A model generated the notes under the pieces. That model had not been told where the DNA came from. It made no database searches and saw only the letters and a program-made list of their open reading frames with translations. This document shows positions 35,127-44,038 of a DNA stretch of 64,000 nt, one piece after another. Positions within the stretch are counted from its first letter, which is position 1; each line of letters begins with the position of its first letter. The position numbers and the translations under genes are program-made. This DNA is from CALVUJ01 sp045119835 (GTDB lineage Bacteria > Bacillota_I > Bacilli_A > RFN20 > DUOF01): positions 28,422 through 92,421 of the forward strand of contig JBGVED010000002.1 in assembly GCA_045119835.1 (NCBI GenBank), written 5' to 3'.

Positions 35127-36479
35127 ATGAATTTTTCTAAATTAAACACAATTTGGGAAGAAGTATTAGAATGTTTAAAAAACAAACTTCAAGACATAAA
35201 CGTTTTCAACACTTTTTTCCAAGATTCTAAGCTTTACGAAGTTAAAGAAGACACTGCTTATATAAGTGTCAAAACAAAATTTGCAAAAGAACTTCTTGAA
35301 ACTAGATACAAAGATGTCATAGAAACTACTTTACAAGAAGTGAGCAAATCTTTTTTTCGTTGTGTAATTACTATGGAAACAGTACAAGAAAGTATTCCAC
35401 AATTTGTTCAAAACAATAAATCCGATTCTTTCTTGTCAAATTTAAACGGAAATTACACTTTTGAAAATTTTGTTGTAGGCCCTTCCAACCAAGAAGCTCA
35501 AAGTGCAGCGTTAACTGCAGCATTAGAGCCAGGAAAGTTCTACAACCCATTATTCATTTATGGAAAAAGTGGTATAGGAAAAACACACTTATTGCATGCG
35601 ATAGGAAATTATATTTCCTATAAATCAGGTCCGGAACCAAAAGTTTATTATATTTCTAGTGCTGATTTCCTAGATGATTACGTAAATGCAATACGTGACA
35701 ATACAATAAATGAATTAAAAGAAAGTTTTAAACAAATGGATGTTTTACTTATAGATGACATACAGTTTCTTTCAGGAAAAGATAAAACTAACGAAATGTT
35801 TTTCCACATTTTCAATCATCTTATCAACAATCGCAAACAAATCGTAATAACTAGTGATAGACCACCTAATGAATTAAAAGGTCTTGAAGAACGTTTAGTT
35901 AGTAGATTTGCTAGTGGTTTAAGTGTTAGTATACAAAATCCTGAATTTGAAACTTCCTTAGAGATTCTAAAGAAAAAGGTTGAAAAACAAACAATAAGTA
36001 CTAAAGTAATAAAAGAAGATGTTCTTAGCTACATAGCTTTAAAATATTCAAAAGATATTCGACAACTTGAAGGAGCTCTTAATAGACTAGTGTTTTATGC
36101 AGAGTCTTTCAAGAAACAATCTAAGATTATAGATCTAGATTTGGCTCAAGAAGCCCTAAAGGGCTTAGTAATAAGTCAACCAGTAAATTCCAATGCCTTA
36201 ACTGTGGATAAAATCAAAATGGCTGTTGCTGATTATTATAAGATTTCCACATCACAATTGTCAGCAAGTATTAGAGTTAGTAACATTTCTAATGCAAGAC
36301 ACATCGCAATGTACCTTTCAAGGACATTATTAGATGTCCCATTCATCAAAATTGGTGAAGAATTTGGTGGTAGAGATCATTCAACTGTTATCAATGCGTG
36401 TGAAAAAGTTGAGAAATTGTTGAAAACTGACCCTAATTTCAAACAGGCTATAGATGACATAAAAATCTTGCTAAAGTAA
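35127..36479 (+). CDS. dnaA: Chromosomal replication initiator DnaA
   Basis: 450 residues. Domain I at 1-85; a short linker; AAA+ domain III with Walker A YGKSGIGKTHLLHAIGNY, Walker B LLIDDIQFLSGK and ERLVSRFASGL; domain IV with the DnaA signature GGRDHSTVINACEKV. It binds DnaA boxes at oriC, melts DNA and loads DnaB. The domain II linker is short. The start has GGGGAGAG 9 bases upstream. dnaN follows after a 189-bp spacer with further DnaA boxes. Confidence 0.98.
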   Translation: MNFSKLNTIWEEVLECLKNKLQDINVFNTFFQDSKLYEVKEDTAYISVKTKFAKELLETRYKDVIETTLQEVSKSFFRCVITMETVQESIPQFVQNNKSDSFLSNLNGNYTFENFVVGPSNQEAQSAALTAALEPGKFYNPLFIYGKSGIGKTHLLHAIGNYISYKSGPEPKVYYISSADFLDDYVNAIRDNTINELKESFKQMDVLLIDDIQFLSGKDKTNEMFFHIFNHLINNRKQIVITSDRPPNELKGLEERLVSRFASGLSVSIQNPEFETSLEILKKKVEKQTISTKVIKEDVLSYIALKYSKDIRQLEGALNRLVFYAESFKKQSKIIDLDLAQEALKGLVISQPVNSNALTVDKIKMAVADYYKISTSQLSASIRVSNISNARHIAMYLSRTLLDVPFIKIGEEFGGRDHSTVINACEKVEKLLKTDPNFKQAIDDIKILLK

Positions 36480-36668
36480 TACCGATTTATTATATTATTA
36501 AAATAATATAATAAAAAACTTGAAAAAGAGAAATAAATTTAATATAATAAAGATGTGATTGATATTTGAAAACAAGAGTTTTCCACACAATCCACATATA
36601 TTATTAATATAAATATATATAATCTTTAAATAATAAAAAAAGAAAAAGAATAAAGGAGGAATTTAAAA
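36480..36668 (+). promoter_or_regulatory. dnaA-dnaN spacer with DnaA boxes and dnaN promoter
   Basis: AT-rich 189 bp. An AT-only inverted repeat lies at about 36487-36512. TTTTCCACA (36579-36587) and CAATCCACA (36588-36596) are two adjacent DnaA-box-like 9-mers, 22-39 bases upstream of a TATAAT (36618-36623). GGAGG precedes dnaN. The layout suggests DnaA control of dnaN and resembles the second part of the Bacillus bipartite origin, which also lies between dnaA and dnaN. Confidence 0.6.
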
Positions 36669-37793
36669 ATGAGATTTATTATTTCAAGAAACAATTTAAT
36701 GAATGCTTTAAATATTGCATCAAAAGCAGTTACAAACAAAACACCAATAGCTGTTTTGACAGGAATCAAATTTGATTTGACAGAAAAAGGATTAACTTTA
36801 ATAGGTAGTGATACAGATTTATCTATCTCAACATTTATTAAAGCAGATGATCCAAATGACAAAAACATAACTATATTTGAAACAGGAAGTTGTGTGTTAA
36901 ATGCAAAATATGTAACAGAAATAATCAGAAAAATAGAAGGAGATAGAGTTGAAATAGAATTAGTTGATGGAAATTTGGTAAAAATAGTAGATCAAAAATC
37001 AAACTTTAGTTTAAATAGTATAAATGTAAATGAATTTCCATTCATAGATTTTAATTTTGATAATAATATTATTAAGTTAAAAGGCGATGCTTTAAAACAA
37101 GTTATATCTCAAACAAAATTTGCTACAAGTCAAAAAGAAACTAGACCTATATTAACAGGTGTTAATTTTAAAGTTGATGGAAATGTTTTAGAAGCTGTTG
37201 CTACTGATACATATCGTTTAGCTAAAAAGAAAATAATAATTGGAGATACAGCATATTTCAATGTAACAATACCAGCAAGAAATTTAGATGAAATATATAA
37301 AATAATAGATGGTGGAGAAGATGTAATAGTAAACTTCTTTGATAAAAAGGTAATGTTTAAAGTTAATAACACTATAATATCAACAAGAGTAATTAGTGGG
37401 GTTTATCCAGATACAACAAAATTAATCCCTGTATCTTTTGAAAATGTATTATCTACATTATCAACAGAATTTTTATCTGCTATAGATAGAGCAAGTTTAT
37501 TATCTAGCGATAGAAATAATATTGTTAAATTAAGTTTAAACCAAGACAAAGTTGAAATAACTTCAAGAAGTCAAGAAATCGGATCTGTTGTGGAAAAAAT
37601 TGCTAACTATAATTACGAAGGCGGAAAGCTAGATATTTCATTTAGTGCACAATATATTACAGATGCAATTAAGTCTATAGGAAGCAATGATGTTGAGATT
37701 TGTTTAAATGGAGAAATGAAACCATTTGTTATAAAAAACAAAGAAGATGATTCAATACTTCAATTAGTTTTACCAGTTAGAACATACCAATAG
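36669..37793 (+). CDS. dnaN: DNA polymerase III beta sliding clamp
   Basis: 374 residues, the length of three clamp repeats. MRFIISRNNLMNALNIASKAV, the YRLAKK segment and the C-terminal LVLPVRTYQ (like the LMMPVR.. end of other clamps) are typical. The ring tethers the polymerase and other proteins to DNA. A strong GGAGG lies 7 bases before the ATG. yaaA-recF-gyrBA, which follow dnaN in Bacillus, are displaced to 47562. Confidence 0.98.
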   Translation: MRFIISRNNLMNALNIASKAVTNKTPIAVLTGIKFDLTEKGLTLIGSDTDLSISTFIKADDPNDKNITIFETGSCVLNAKYVTEIIRKIEGDRVEIELVDGNLVKIVDQKSNFSLNSINVNEFPFIDFNFDNNIIKLKGDALKQVISQTKFATSQKETRPILTGVNFKVDGNVLEAVATDTYRLAKKKIIIGDTAYFNVTIPARNLDEIYKIIDGGEDVIVNFFDKKVMFKVNNTIISTRVISGVYPDTTKLIPVSFENVLSTLSTEFLSAIDRASLLSSDRNNIVKLSLNQDKVEITSRSQEIGSVVEKIANYNYEGGKLDISFSAQYITDAIKSIGSNDVEICLNGEMKPFVIKNKEDDSILQLVLPVRTYQ

Positions 37794-37812
37794 AAAAATA
37801 AATATTTACTTT

Positions 37813-37839
37813 TTGACGTAAAAATGAAATAATTATATT
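37813..37839 (+). promoter_or_regulatory. Candidate promoter of the Cys-repeat lipoprotein gene
   Basis: TTGACG (37813-37818) and TATATT (37834-37839) with a 15-base spacer, shorter than ideal. Position just before the Shine-Dalgarno is appropriate. Confidence 0.45.
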
Positions 37840-37854
37840 AATGAGGTGGTACCA

Positions 37855-38724
37855 ATGAAACGCATTTTGAAAAATATATTATTAAGTTGTATTTGTGTAT
37901 TTACTCTTGTAATGAATGTAGGATGTTCATGTTCAAAACCAATGAACATAACATATACGGTTTCATCAGGACAAGGAGATAAAAATACAGAATTAAAATC
38001 ATTAATTGCTGTTGTAGCAACTGTAGAAAAAAAATTTAGGGAACCTGCAGATACTCCTTGTTACAGAAAAATGAAAGCAGGAAAAAATAAACCTGCATTT
38101 GTTGAATTAATCAACACACAAGAAAAATATCAATGTTATGGTAGCGATTGTTATAAAAAAGCTGATAGTGGATATGTAGTTATAACAACAGCGGAAATAT
38201 CTAAATGTATTGAAGGTTCAATTAAGTGTTATGAAAAAGTAGAAAAAACATATTACAAATTATTAGAAAAACCAACTGGAATATCTGAATGTTATACAAA
38301 AGATGGCAAATATTTTGAAAGAGCAACGTTTGAAGCTGTTGAAAAAGTAGAATTGAGTAATCATAGAGTTTTATCAACAAAGGAAAATATCAAATCTTAT
38401 AATTCTGAAAAACAAGTAGTTCCTTCTGAAAAAAAATATAGTTTAATATACTCATTCACTATAACAAATAAAGAATCAACAACAATTTACATTGAGGCAC
38501 TAGATTTCCAAACTATAACAAATGGTATAATTAAAGAAAAAAGTTATTCAAAACTTGAAATTACACAACCAAGCAATATGGTGTTTATGAATAATAGATA
38601 TTATTACCAAATAAATCCAGATAGCGCAATTGTGTTAAAAATAAAAATTCAAAATTTATTGAATACGGATACTGTAAATAAAAGTAAAGATTTGAATTTA
38701 AATATTCCAATAATAGTAAAATAA
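37855..38724 (+). CDS. Lipoprotein with CYxK repeats, unknown function
   Basis: 289 residues from the ATG at 37855 (GAGGTGG Shine-Dalgarno; the GTG at 37846 lies within it). Signal peptide with lipobox VGCSCS, lipidated Cys at 24. Residues 69-160 hold four short units each opening with Cys-Tyr-x-Lys, at Cys69, Cys99, Cys125 and Cys147, with extra Cys at 94 and 118. The C-terminal ~120 residues look beta-rich (IYSFTITNKESTTIYIEALDF), like DUF4352-type lipoprotein domains. Exported and membrane-anchored. I do not recognise a named family. It stands alone between dnaN and rpsF with its own promoter and terminator. Confidence 0.8.
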   Translation: MKRILKNILLSCICVFTLVMNVGCSCSKPMNITYTVSSGQGDKNTELKSLIAVVATVEKKFREPADTPCYRKMKAGKNKPAFVELINTQEKYQCYGSDCYKKADSGYVVITTAEISKCIEGSIKCYEKVEKTYYKLLEKPTGISECYTKDGKYFERATFEAVEKVELSNHRVLSTKENIKSYNSEKQVVPSEKKYSLIYSFTITNKESTTIYIEALDFQTITNGIIKEKSYSKLEITQPSNMVFMNNRYYYQINPDSAIVLKIKIQNLLNTDTVNKSKDLNLNIPIIVK

Positions 38725-38749
38725 AAAAGGGTTACAATTAACTCTTTTT
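38724..38749 (+). terminator. Terminator of the lipoprotein gene
   Basis: AAAAAGGGTTA (38724-38734) pairs with TAACTCTTTTT (38739-38749), one G-T pair, loop CAAT. Confidence 0.75.
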
Positions 38750-38776
38750 ATTTTATAAAAATAAGTATTTTTTTAG

Positions 38777-38805
38777 TTTACATTTATCTTTTTGTGCTGT
38801 ATAAT
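38777..38805 (+). promoter_or_regulatory. rpsF-ssb-rpsR promoter
   Basis: -35 TTTACA (38777-38782), exactly 17 bases, -10 TATAAT (38800-38805). A strong sigma-A promoter with expected transcription start near 38812. Confidence 0.75.
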
Positions 38806-38810
38806 TACAA

Positions 38811-38884
38811 AGTATGTGTGAAGGCATACATCTTCTCTGCTAATTGGAAAAATTAGCTGAATATGACCAAAGGGGGGTAAAAGA
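38811..38884 (+). promoter_or_regulatory. rpsF leader RNA with two hairpins, candidate S6:S18 autoregulatory site
   Basis: About 70 bases of leader: a hairpin with GTATG/CATAC ends (38813-38830) and a second one, GCTAATT/AATTAGC (38839-38857), then the Shine-Dalgarno AGGGGGG. In many bacteria the rpsF leader binds the S6:S18 complex for feedback. Position and compact structure fit, but I cannot confirm the conserved motif by eye. Confidence 0.4.
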
Positions 38885-39172
38885 ATGAGAAAATATGAAA
38901 TCATGTATATTTTAAACTCAAATTTAGACGAAACTAATAGAAAAAGCGTTATCGAAAGTTTAAACAAAATTTTAACAGACAATGGTGCAAAAATTAGTGA
39001 TGTTAATGAGTGGGGTAATCGTGAATTAGCTTATGAAATCAAAAAACAAACTAGAGGATACTATGTTGTTACAACTTTAACAAGTAGTGATGCTAAAGCA
39101 GTAAGCGAATTTGACCGTTTATCAAAAATCAATACAAATGTTTTACGTCATATGATCGTAAATTTAGACTAA
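38885..39172 (+). CDS. rpsF: 30S ribosomal protein bS6
   Basis: 95 residues, normal size: MRKYEIMYILNSNLDE, WGNRELAYEIKKQTRGYYV and the C-terminal LRHMIVNLD. bS6 pairs with bS18 on the 30S platform. First gene of the rpsF-ssb-rpsR operon, the universal Bacillota order. Confidence 0.97.
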   Translation: MRKYEIMYILNSNLDETNRKSVIESLNKILTDNGAKISDVNEWGNRELAYEIKKQTRGYYVVTTLTSSDAKAVSEFDRLSKINTNVLRHMIVNLD

Positions 39173-39185
39173 TTGAGGAAATTTT

Positions 39186-39650
39186 ATGTTAAATAAAGTA
39201 ATCTTAATTGGAAGAACAACAAGAGATGTTGATTTTCGTAGAACAGCAAGTGGTACACCTGTTGCAACCTTCACATTAGCATTAGATAACAGATTTGTAC
39301 TAAAAGACGGAAAACCTACAACTGACTTTATAAATTGTGTTGCTTGGAACAAAACAGCAGAAACAATGGATAAGTACGTAAAAAAAGGTGCTATGATTGC
39401 AGTTGAAGGAAGAATTCAAACAAGAAACTATGAAAATAAAGATGGCAACAAAGTATATGTTACTGAAGTTGTTTGTGAAAATATGAGAATGTTAGATACT
39501 AGAAATTCTAACAGTAGTACTAGTTATCTTGAAGATTATGAACCAACAGATATGGGATATCAAAAAGATAGCAGTGATGAAGAAAGTATTAACTCTACAC
39601 CAGATAGTGATGTAGATTTCAATATTTCTGAAGATGATTTACCATTTTAA
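39186..39650 (+). CDS. ssb: Single-stranded DNA-binding protein
   Basis: 154 residues: OB fold (MLNKVILIGRTTRDVDFRRT, FINCVAWNKTAETM, GRIQTRNYENKDG), an acidic disordered tail and the C-terminal interaction tip DDLPF. It coats single-stranded DNA and recruits repair and replication partners. Thirteen bases after rpsF, 17 before rpsR. Confidence 0.97.
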   Translation: MLNKVILIGRTTRDVDFRRTASGTPVATFTLALDNRFVLKDGKPTTDFINCVAWNKTAETMDKYVKKGAMIAVEGRIQTRNYENKDGNKVYVTEVVCENMRMLDTRNSNSSTSYLEDYEPTDMGYQKDSSDEESINSTPDSDVDFNISEDDLPF

Positions 39651-39667
39651 GAAAGGAGAAAATAATT

Positions 39668-39895
39668 ATGGCATTTAAAAAACAAAAAACAAGAAAAAAA
39701 GTCTGTTTCTTTACTAAAAATAAAATTACATACATCGACTATAAAGATGTTGAATTATTAAAAAGATTTGTAAGCGCTAATGGAAAAATAATTCCTCGCC
39801 GTGTTACAGGAACAAGTGCTAAATATCAAAGAATGTTAGCAGTTGCTATTAAAAGAGCAAGAGAAATGGCTTTATTACCATTCGTTGCTGAGTAA
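39668..39895 (+). CDS. rpsR: 30S ribosomal protein bS18
   Basis: 75 residues: KKVCFFTKNKITYIDYKD and IIPRRVTGTSAKYQRMLAVAIKRAREMALLPF split across the usual core. Single Cys in the N-terminal region. AAAGGAG lies before the ATG. Last gene of the operon, followed by a terminator. Confidence 0.97.
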   Translation: MAFKKQKTRKKVCFFTKNKITYIDYKDVELLKRFVSANGKIIPRRVTGTSAKYQRMLAVAIKRAREMALLPFVAE

Positions 39896-39919
39896 TATAT
39901 AAAAATATTTAAAATTTAC

Positions 39920-39955
39920 AAACCTTGTAGAATTTCTTCTATGAGGTTTTTTTTT
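39920..39955 (+). terminator. Terminator after rpsR
   Basis: AAACCTTGTAGAA pairs imperfectly with TTCTATGAGGTTT, followed by a run of T (to 39955). Confidence 0.75.
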
Positions 39956-40097
39956 GAAAAAAATGACGTAATTGCCCTTTAATTATTTTCTTTTAAATTG
40001 TATACTATTAAAAATGGCTATATGTGGATAATTATTAAGATATATTTTTTAATTATATTAAACCATACATAACACATTTATTTAAAAATAAAAAAAT

Positions 40098-40119
40098 GAA
40101 TACAAAGTATTCTTTTTTT
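40098..40119 (+). terminator. Second hairpin-T-tract upstream of gdpP
   Basis: GAATAC (40098-40103), loop AAA, GTATTC (40107-40112), then seven T. It is 140 bases past the rpsR terminator with no gene between, so it either backs up that terminator or ends a short RNA. The interval also holds a perfect DnaA box TGTGGATAA (40023-40031). Confidence 0.55.
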
Positions 40120-40187
40120 AAACTGTAGATATTGTTTAAAAATATATAAAAAAAATGTATAATGAATTATAAGCAAGGAGGAACAAT

Positions 40188-42179
40188 ATGAAAAATATTT
40201 TTAATAGAGAAAAAAATAAAATAATTTTAATGATAATACTGCAATTTTTAATAAGTATTTTGGCACTATTAAACTATTCGTTTGAACAACCAATAATAAA
40301 TATTGAAAAAGAAATACTTTACACTGGACTAATAGTAGTTGTTATTTTTTCAAATATTATTTACTTCCTTTCTTTTTATAACAAGATAGATAAGAAAAAT
40401 TCTATAAACAATATTAAAGTTAATTCTGTTATATTAAACAATCTCAAAGAAGTAGAAAAATTTGGAGAAGTTGGTATAGTATTTTATAACGAATTTCTAG
40501 AAGTAATTTGGATAAATGATTTTTTAGATAGTAGAAGAATGAATTTAGTAGGTAAAAATATAGTAAAATTCCACAATGATTTTTGTTTAATTGTCGAAGA
40601 TAAGAATGAAACAGTTAAAATTAATATAGATAATAGAGTTTATGAATGTAGATGTTTAAAAGAATTAAAAATGATAATTATGAAAGATATTAGCCAATAT
40701 GAAAATTTATATAATGCATATACAAATGAAGCTCCAGTAATATTGAACATAAATATAGACAATTATAGTGATGTATTATCTATTTTAGATGAAACAAAAA
40801 CAAGTGAATTAGAAGCTAGAATGAGAATGATAATAAACGAATGGTCTATAAACAATAGAATAGTCTTAAAAAAGATTAGAAATGATGCTTATATTGCTAT
40901 CATGCAAGAAAGTACATATCAATCAATTTTAAAACAAAAATTTTCTTTAATTGACGAAATAAAAAAAGTAGTAGAAGAAGATAATAATTTTACAATTTCA
41001 ATGGGTATCGGTAGAGGAATTAATGACTTTATAAAATTATCTGAGTTATCTGTTAGTGCTATAGATGTAGCACTTTCACGAGGTGGAGATCAATGCGTTG
41101 TTAATACATATGGAAAAAATATGGAATTTTATGGCGGAGGAAGTGAATCAAAAAGTAAACGACATAAAGTAAAAGTAAAAGTTGTTGCAAAATCTTTATC
41201 TGCTTTAATACAATCAGCAAATAGTATTTATATAATGGGACATATAAATGCGGATTTTGATGCTATAGGAGCATGTCTTGGAATGTATTCAATAACAAAA
41301 CAAATGAATAAAAAAGTAAAAATAATTTACGATGATAAATTAGTAGAATTAAAAGCAAGAAGAGCATTTAGAGAATCATTTGAAAAAGAAGAAATAGATG
41401 AGATGATAATAAAACCTAATAAAGCTATAGAAGAAATGGATAATAACAGTTTATTAATATTAGTAGATGTTTCAAATCCAGAAATAACAATGAGTGCAAA
41501 AGTTATAGAAGTAGCCGAAAGAATAGCTGTTATAGACCATCATAGACCAGGAGAAAAAATGCAATCGCAAATATTCTCTTATCAAGAAAGTGCTGCTTCA
41601 TCAACATGTGAAATGATAAGTGAAATTATACGTTATTCAGAAAATAAAATAAGATTAACTCCAGAAGTTGCTACATATATGTTAACAGGAATATTATTAG
41701 ATACAAATAACTATAAAAATAGAACAGGATCAAGAACATATGAAGCTTCAATGATTTTAAAAGAATATGGAGCAGATAATAATTTATCTACAGAATTCTT
41801 AAAAGAGGAATATGAAGAGTATCAGCTTAAAACAAAAATTATGGCGAACTCTGAAACACCTTATTATGGAGTGGTAGTATGTAATGCTGACGAAGATGAT
41901 ATTATAGAGAGAACAATGCTTGCAATGGTAGGACAAGAAGTATTAAATGTTAAGGAAATAAAAGCTTGTTTTGTTGTGGGAAGAATAAGTGATACAACCA
42001 TAGGAATAAGTGCTAGAAGCGATGGAACAGTTAATGTTCAAAAAATAATGGAAAGCATGAATGGGGGAGGGCACTTCAGTAGTGCAGCAACTCAATTAGA
42101 AGAAGTTAACATTGAAGATGCAAAAAAAATGTTGTATTCTAAATTAGAAAGTTTTGTTGGAGATACAAGAATAGAATAA
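40188..42179 (+). CDS. gdpP: Cyclic-di-AMP phosphodiesterase GdpP
   Basis: 663 residues: two N-terminal transmembrane helices (about 13-31 and 44-64), a PAS-like region, a degenerate GGDEF domain (SMGIGRG...SRGGDQCVV) and a DHH/DHHA1 phosphodiesterase with HINADFDAIGA, DVSNPE, VIDHHRPGE and the C-terminal GGGGHFSSAA-like segment (MNGGGHFSSAATQ). It cleaves c-di-AMP and so links cell-wall and potassium homeostasis. gdpP-rplI-dnaB is the conserved Bacillota order; rplI follows after 12 bases. TATAAT at 40158-40163 and GGAGG before the ATG. Confidence 0.96.
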   Translation: MKNIFNREKNKIILMIILQFLISILALLNYSFEQPIINIEKEILYTGLIVVVIFSNIIYFLSFYNKIDKKNSINNIKVNSVILNNLKEVEKFGEVGIVFYNEFLEVIWINDFLDSRRMNLVGKNIVKFHNDFCLIVEDKNETVKINIDNRVYECRCLKELKMIIMKDISQYENLYNAYTNEAPVILNINIDNYSDVLSILDETKTSELEARMRMIINEWSINNRIVLKKIRNDAYIAIMQESTYQSILKQKFSLIDEIKKVVEEDNNFTISMGIGRGINDFIKLSELSVSAIDVALSRGGDQCVVNTYGKNMEFYGGGSESKSKRHKVKVKVVAKSLSALIQSANSIYIMGHINADFDAIGACLGMYSITKQMNKKVKIIYDDKLVELKARRAFRESFEKEEIDEMIIKPNKAIEEMDNNSLLILVDVSNPEITMSAKVIEVAERIAVIDHHRPGEKMQSQIFSYQESAASSTCEMISEIIRYSENKIRLTPEVATYMLTGILLDTNNYKNRTGSRTYEASMILKEYGADNNLSTEFLKEEYEEYQLKTKIMANSETPYYGVVVCNADEDDIIERTMLAMVGQEVLNVKEIKACFVVGRISDTTIGISARSDGTVNVQKIMESMNGGGHFSSAATQLEEVNIEDAKKMLYSKLESFVGDTRIE

Positions 42180-42191
42180 GGGGGTAAAAAA

Positions 42192-42638
42192 ATGAGAGTA
42201 ATTCTATTAGAAGATGTAAAAAAAGTTGGTAAGAAAGGGAGTATTGTAAATGTTAGTGATGGTTATGGTGCAAACTTTCTTATACCAAAAAAATTAGCTG
42301 TTTTAGCAACTAAAACAAGTTTAGAAATAAAAAAAGCAGAAGATGATAATAAAGCAAAAGAAGATGAAATAAGAAAAGAAAATGCGATTGCATTAAAAGA
42401 AAAAATCAAAGATTTAGTGGTTGAAATAAAAGCGGGAACAGGAAAAGAAGGAAAATTATTTGGAGCTATTTCATCTAAAGAAATAGTAGAAGAGTATAAG
42501 AAACAATTTAATATAGAATTAGATAAAAGAAAATTCATAGATTTCAATCCAATTACATCACTTGGATATACTAAAATACAAATAGAGTTATATAAAGAGG
42601 TAATAGGTACAATTACAGTACACGTTAGTGAAAAATAA
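42192..42638 (+). CDS. rplI: 50S ribosomal protein bL9
   Basis: 148 residues: N-domain MRVILLEDVKKVGKKGSIV and DGYGANFLIPKKLAV, a long connecting helix and the C-domain LFGAISSKEIVEEYK. bL9 binds 23S rRNA near the L1 stalk. GGGGG before the ATG; 23 bases before dnaB. Confidence 0.97.
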   Translation: MRVILLEDVKKVGKKGSIVNVSDGYGANFLIPKKLAVLATKTSLEIKKAEDDNKAKEDEIRKENAIALKEKIKDLVVEIKAGTGKEGKLFGAISSKEIVEEYKKQFNIELDKRKFIDFNPITSLGYTKIQIELYKEVIGTITVHVSEK

Positions 42639-42661
42639 ACATTATTTAGGGGGAGAATAAA

Positions 42662-44038
42662 ATGACAAATTTGCCACATTCAATGGAAGCAGAAAGAGCT
42701 ATTTTAGGTGCAATGCTAATATCAAAAGATGCTTTGCCAAATATAGTTAGGTTAAGTATTGATGATTTTTATATTGAAGATCACAAACTTATTTTCGATG
42801 CAATAAAAACAATTTATGATAAAGGTGATGGCGTAGATGCAGTAACTGTGGTAGACCATTTTATTTCCAACAACATGATTGACCAATTAAGTGAAAAAGA
42901 ACAAACAATATACGATTTAATAATTAATGTTGTTTCGGCGTCAAATATAGAAGATTATATAAGAATACTACAAGATAAAACAACTTTAAGAAAACTTGTT
43001 GTTTTAGCAAATGATGTAGCAACAAAGTGGCAAAAAGAAGAAATAGGAGAAATAAGCGATTATGTTTCTGATGTAGAACAAGAAGTATTAAAAGTAACTA
43101 GAGAAAGAAATGTAGGAGAATTTAAAAATACGGAAGAAATAATAGCTGTTTTAAGGGAAAAATTATTTAATAATACACGTCAAAATGGAAATCTAACTGG
43201 AGTAACCAGTGGTTTTACAGATATAGATAATTACACACATGGATTTCAAAGAGGAGATTTAATCATACTAGCTGCTAGACCTTCAATGGGAAAAACAGCT
43301 TTAGCTTTAAATTTCTTGGTAAATGCAGCTTTAAAACAAAAAGTAACAACAGCAATGTTCTCAGTAGAAATGCCGGCTGAAGCATTGATGCAAAGAATGT
43401 TAAGCGCACAATCTGGAGTCAATGGAGATAAAATAAGAGGACTAGATTTAAACGATAAAGACTGGACCAAAATAGATATGGCAGCTAGTCAATTAAGCGA
43501 AGCAAAAATATTTGTTGATGATACATCGGCAATAAAACTTGGTGATTTATCTATTAAAGCAAGAAAATTAAAAAATGCACACCCAGACTTATCTTTAATA
43601 GTAGTAGATTATCTTCAAATAGTTAAAGCTTCAGAAAGAGCAAGCAAAGAAGGAACGCAGAAAGAAGTTCAAGAAATATCTCAAGGATTAAAAGCATTAG
43701 CAAGGGAACTAGACATTCCAATAATAGCGCTATCACAATTATCTCGTGATAATGAAAAAAGAGATAACAAAAGACCTATGCTATCTGATTTAAGAGGTTC
43801 AGGTTCTATAGAGCAAGACGCAGACTTAGTAATGTTTATATATAGAGAAGATTATTTTGATAATCAAAAAAATAAAAAAGAAAATAAAGAAGAAGATAAA
43901 AAAGATAATAGTAATAGTGGTATAGCGGAAGTTTCTATTTCTAAACATAGAAATGGTGCTACAGGAGTAGTAAAACTAGTATTCTTAAAAGAATTTGGAT
44001 TATTCTCAAATTATTCGAAAGTAGATGAGCCAAGATGA
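42662..44038 (+). CDS. dnaB: Replicative DNA helicase DnaB
   Basis: 458 residues: N-terminal domain (PHSMEAERAILGAML), RecA-like C-domain with Walker A ARPSMGKTALALNF, MFSVEMPAEALMQRML, Walker B LIVVDYLQI and ALSQLSRDNEKR, DLRGSGSIEQDADLV. Hexameric 5'-3' helicase, DnaC in Bacillus nomenclature. No intein. Its end overlaps the next gene by 4 bases (ATGA). Confidence 0.97.
   Translation: MTNLPHSMEAERAILGAMLISKDALPNIVRLSIDDFYIEDHKLIFDAIKTIYDKGDGVDAVTVVDHFISNNMIDQLSEKEQTIYDLIINVVSASNIEDYIRILQDKTTLRKLVVLANDVATKWQKEEIGEISDYVSDVEQEVLKVTRERNVGEFKNTEEIIAVLREKLFNNTRQNGNLTGVTSGFTDIDNYTHGFQRGDLIILAARPSMGKTALALNFLVNAALKQKVTTAMFSVEMPAEALMQRMLSAQSGVNGDKIRGLDLNDKDWTKIDMAASQLSEAKIFVDDTSAIKLGDLSIKARKLKNAHPDLSLIVVDYLQIVKASERASKEGTQKEVQEISQGLKALARELDIPIIALSQLSRDNEKRDNKRPMLSDLRGSGSIEQDADLVMFIYREDYFDNQKNKKENKEEDKKDNSNSGIAEVSISKHRNGATGVVKLVFLKEFGLFSNYSKVDEPR

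Noticed and set aside
36487..36512. AT-only inverted repeat after dnaA as a terminator
   Set aside because: It is followed by A rather than T, so it is unlikely to terminate the dnaA transcript; such repeats are frequent by chance in this AT-rich DNA.
42263..42679. 138-residue minus-strand ORF over rplI
   Set aside because: Antisense shadow of the conserved bL9 gene.
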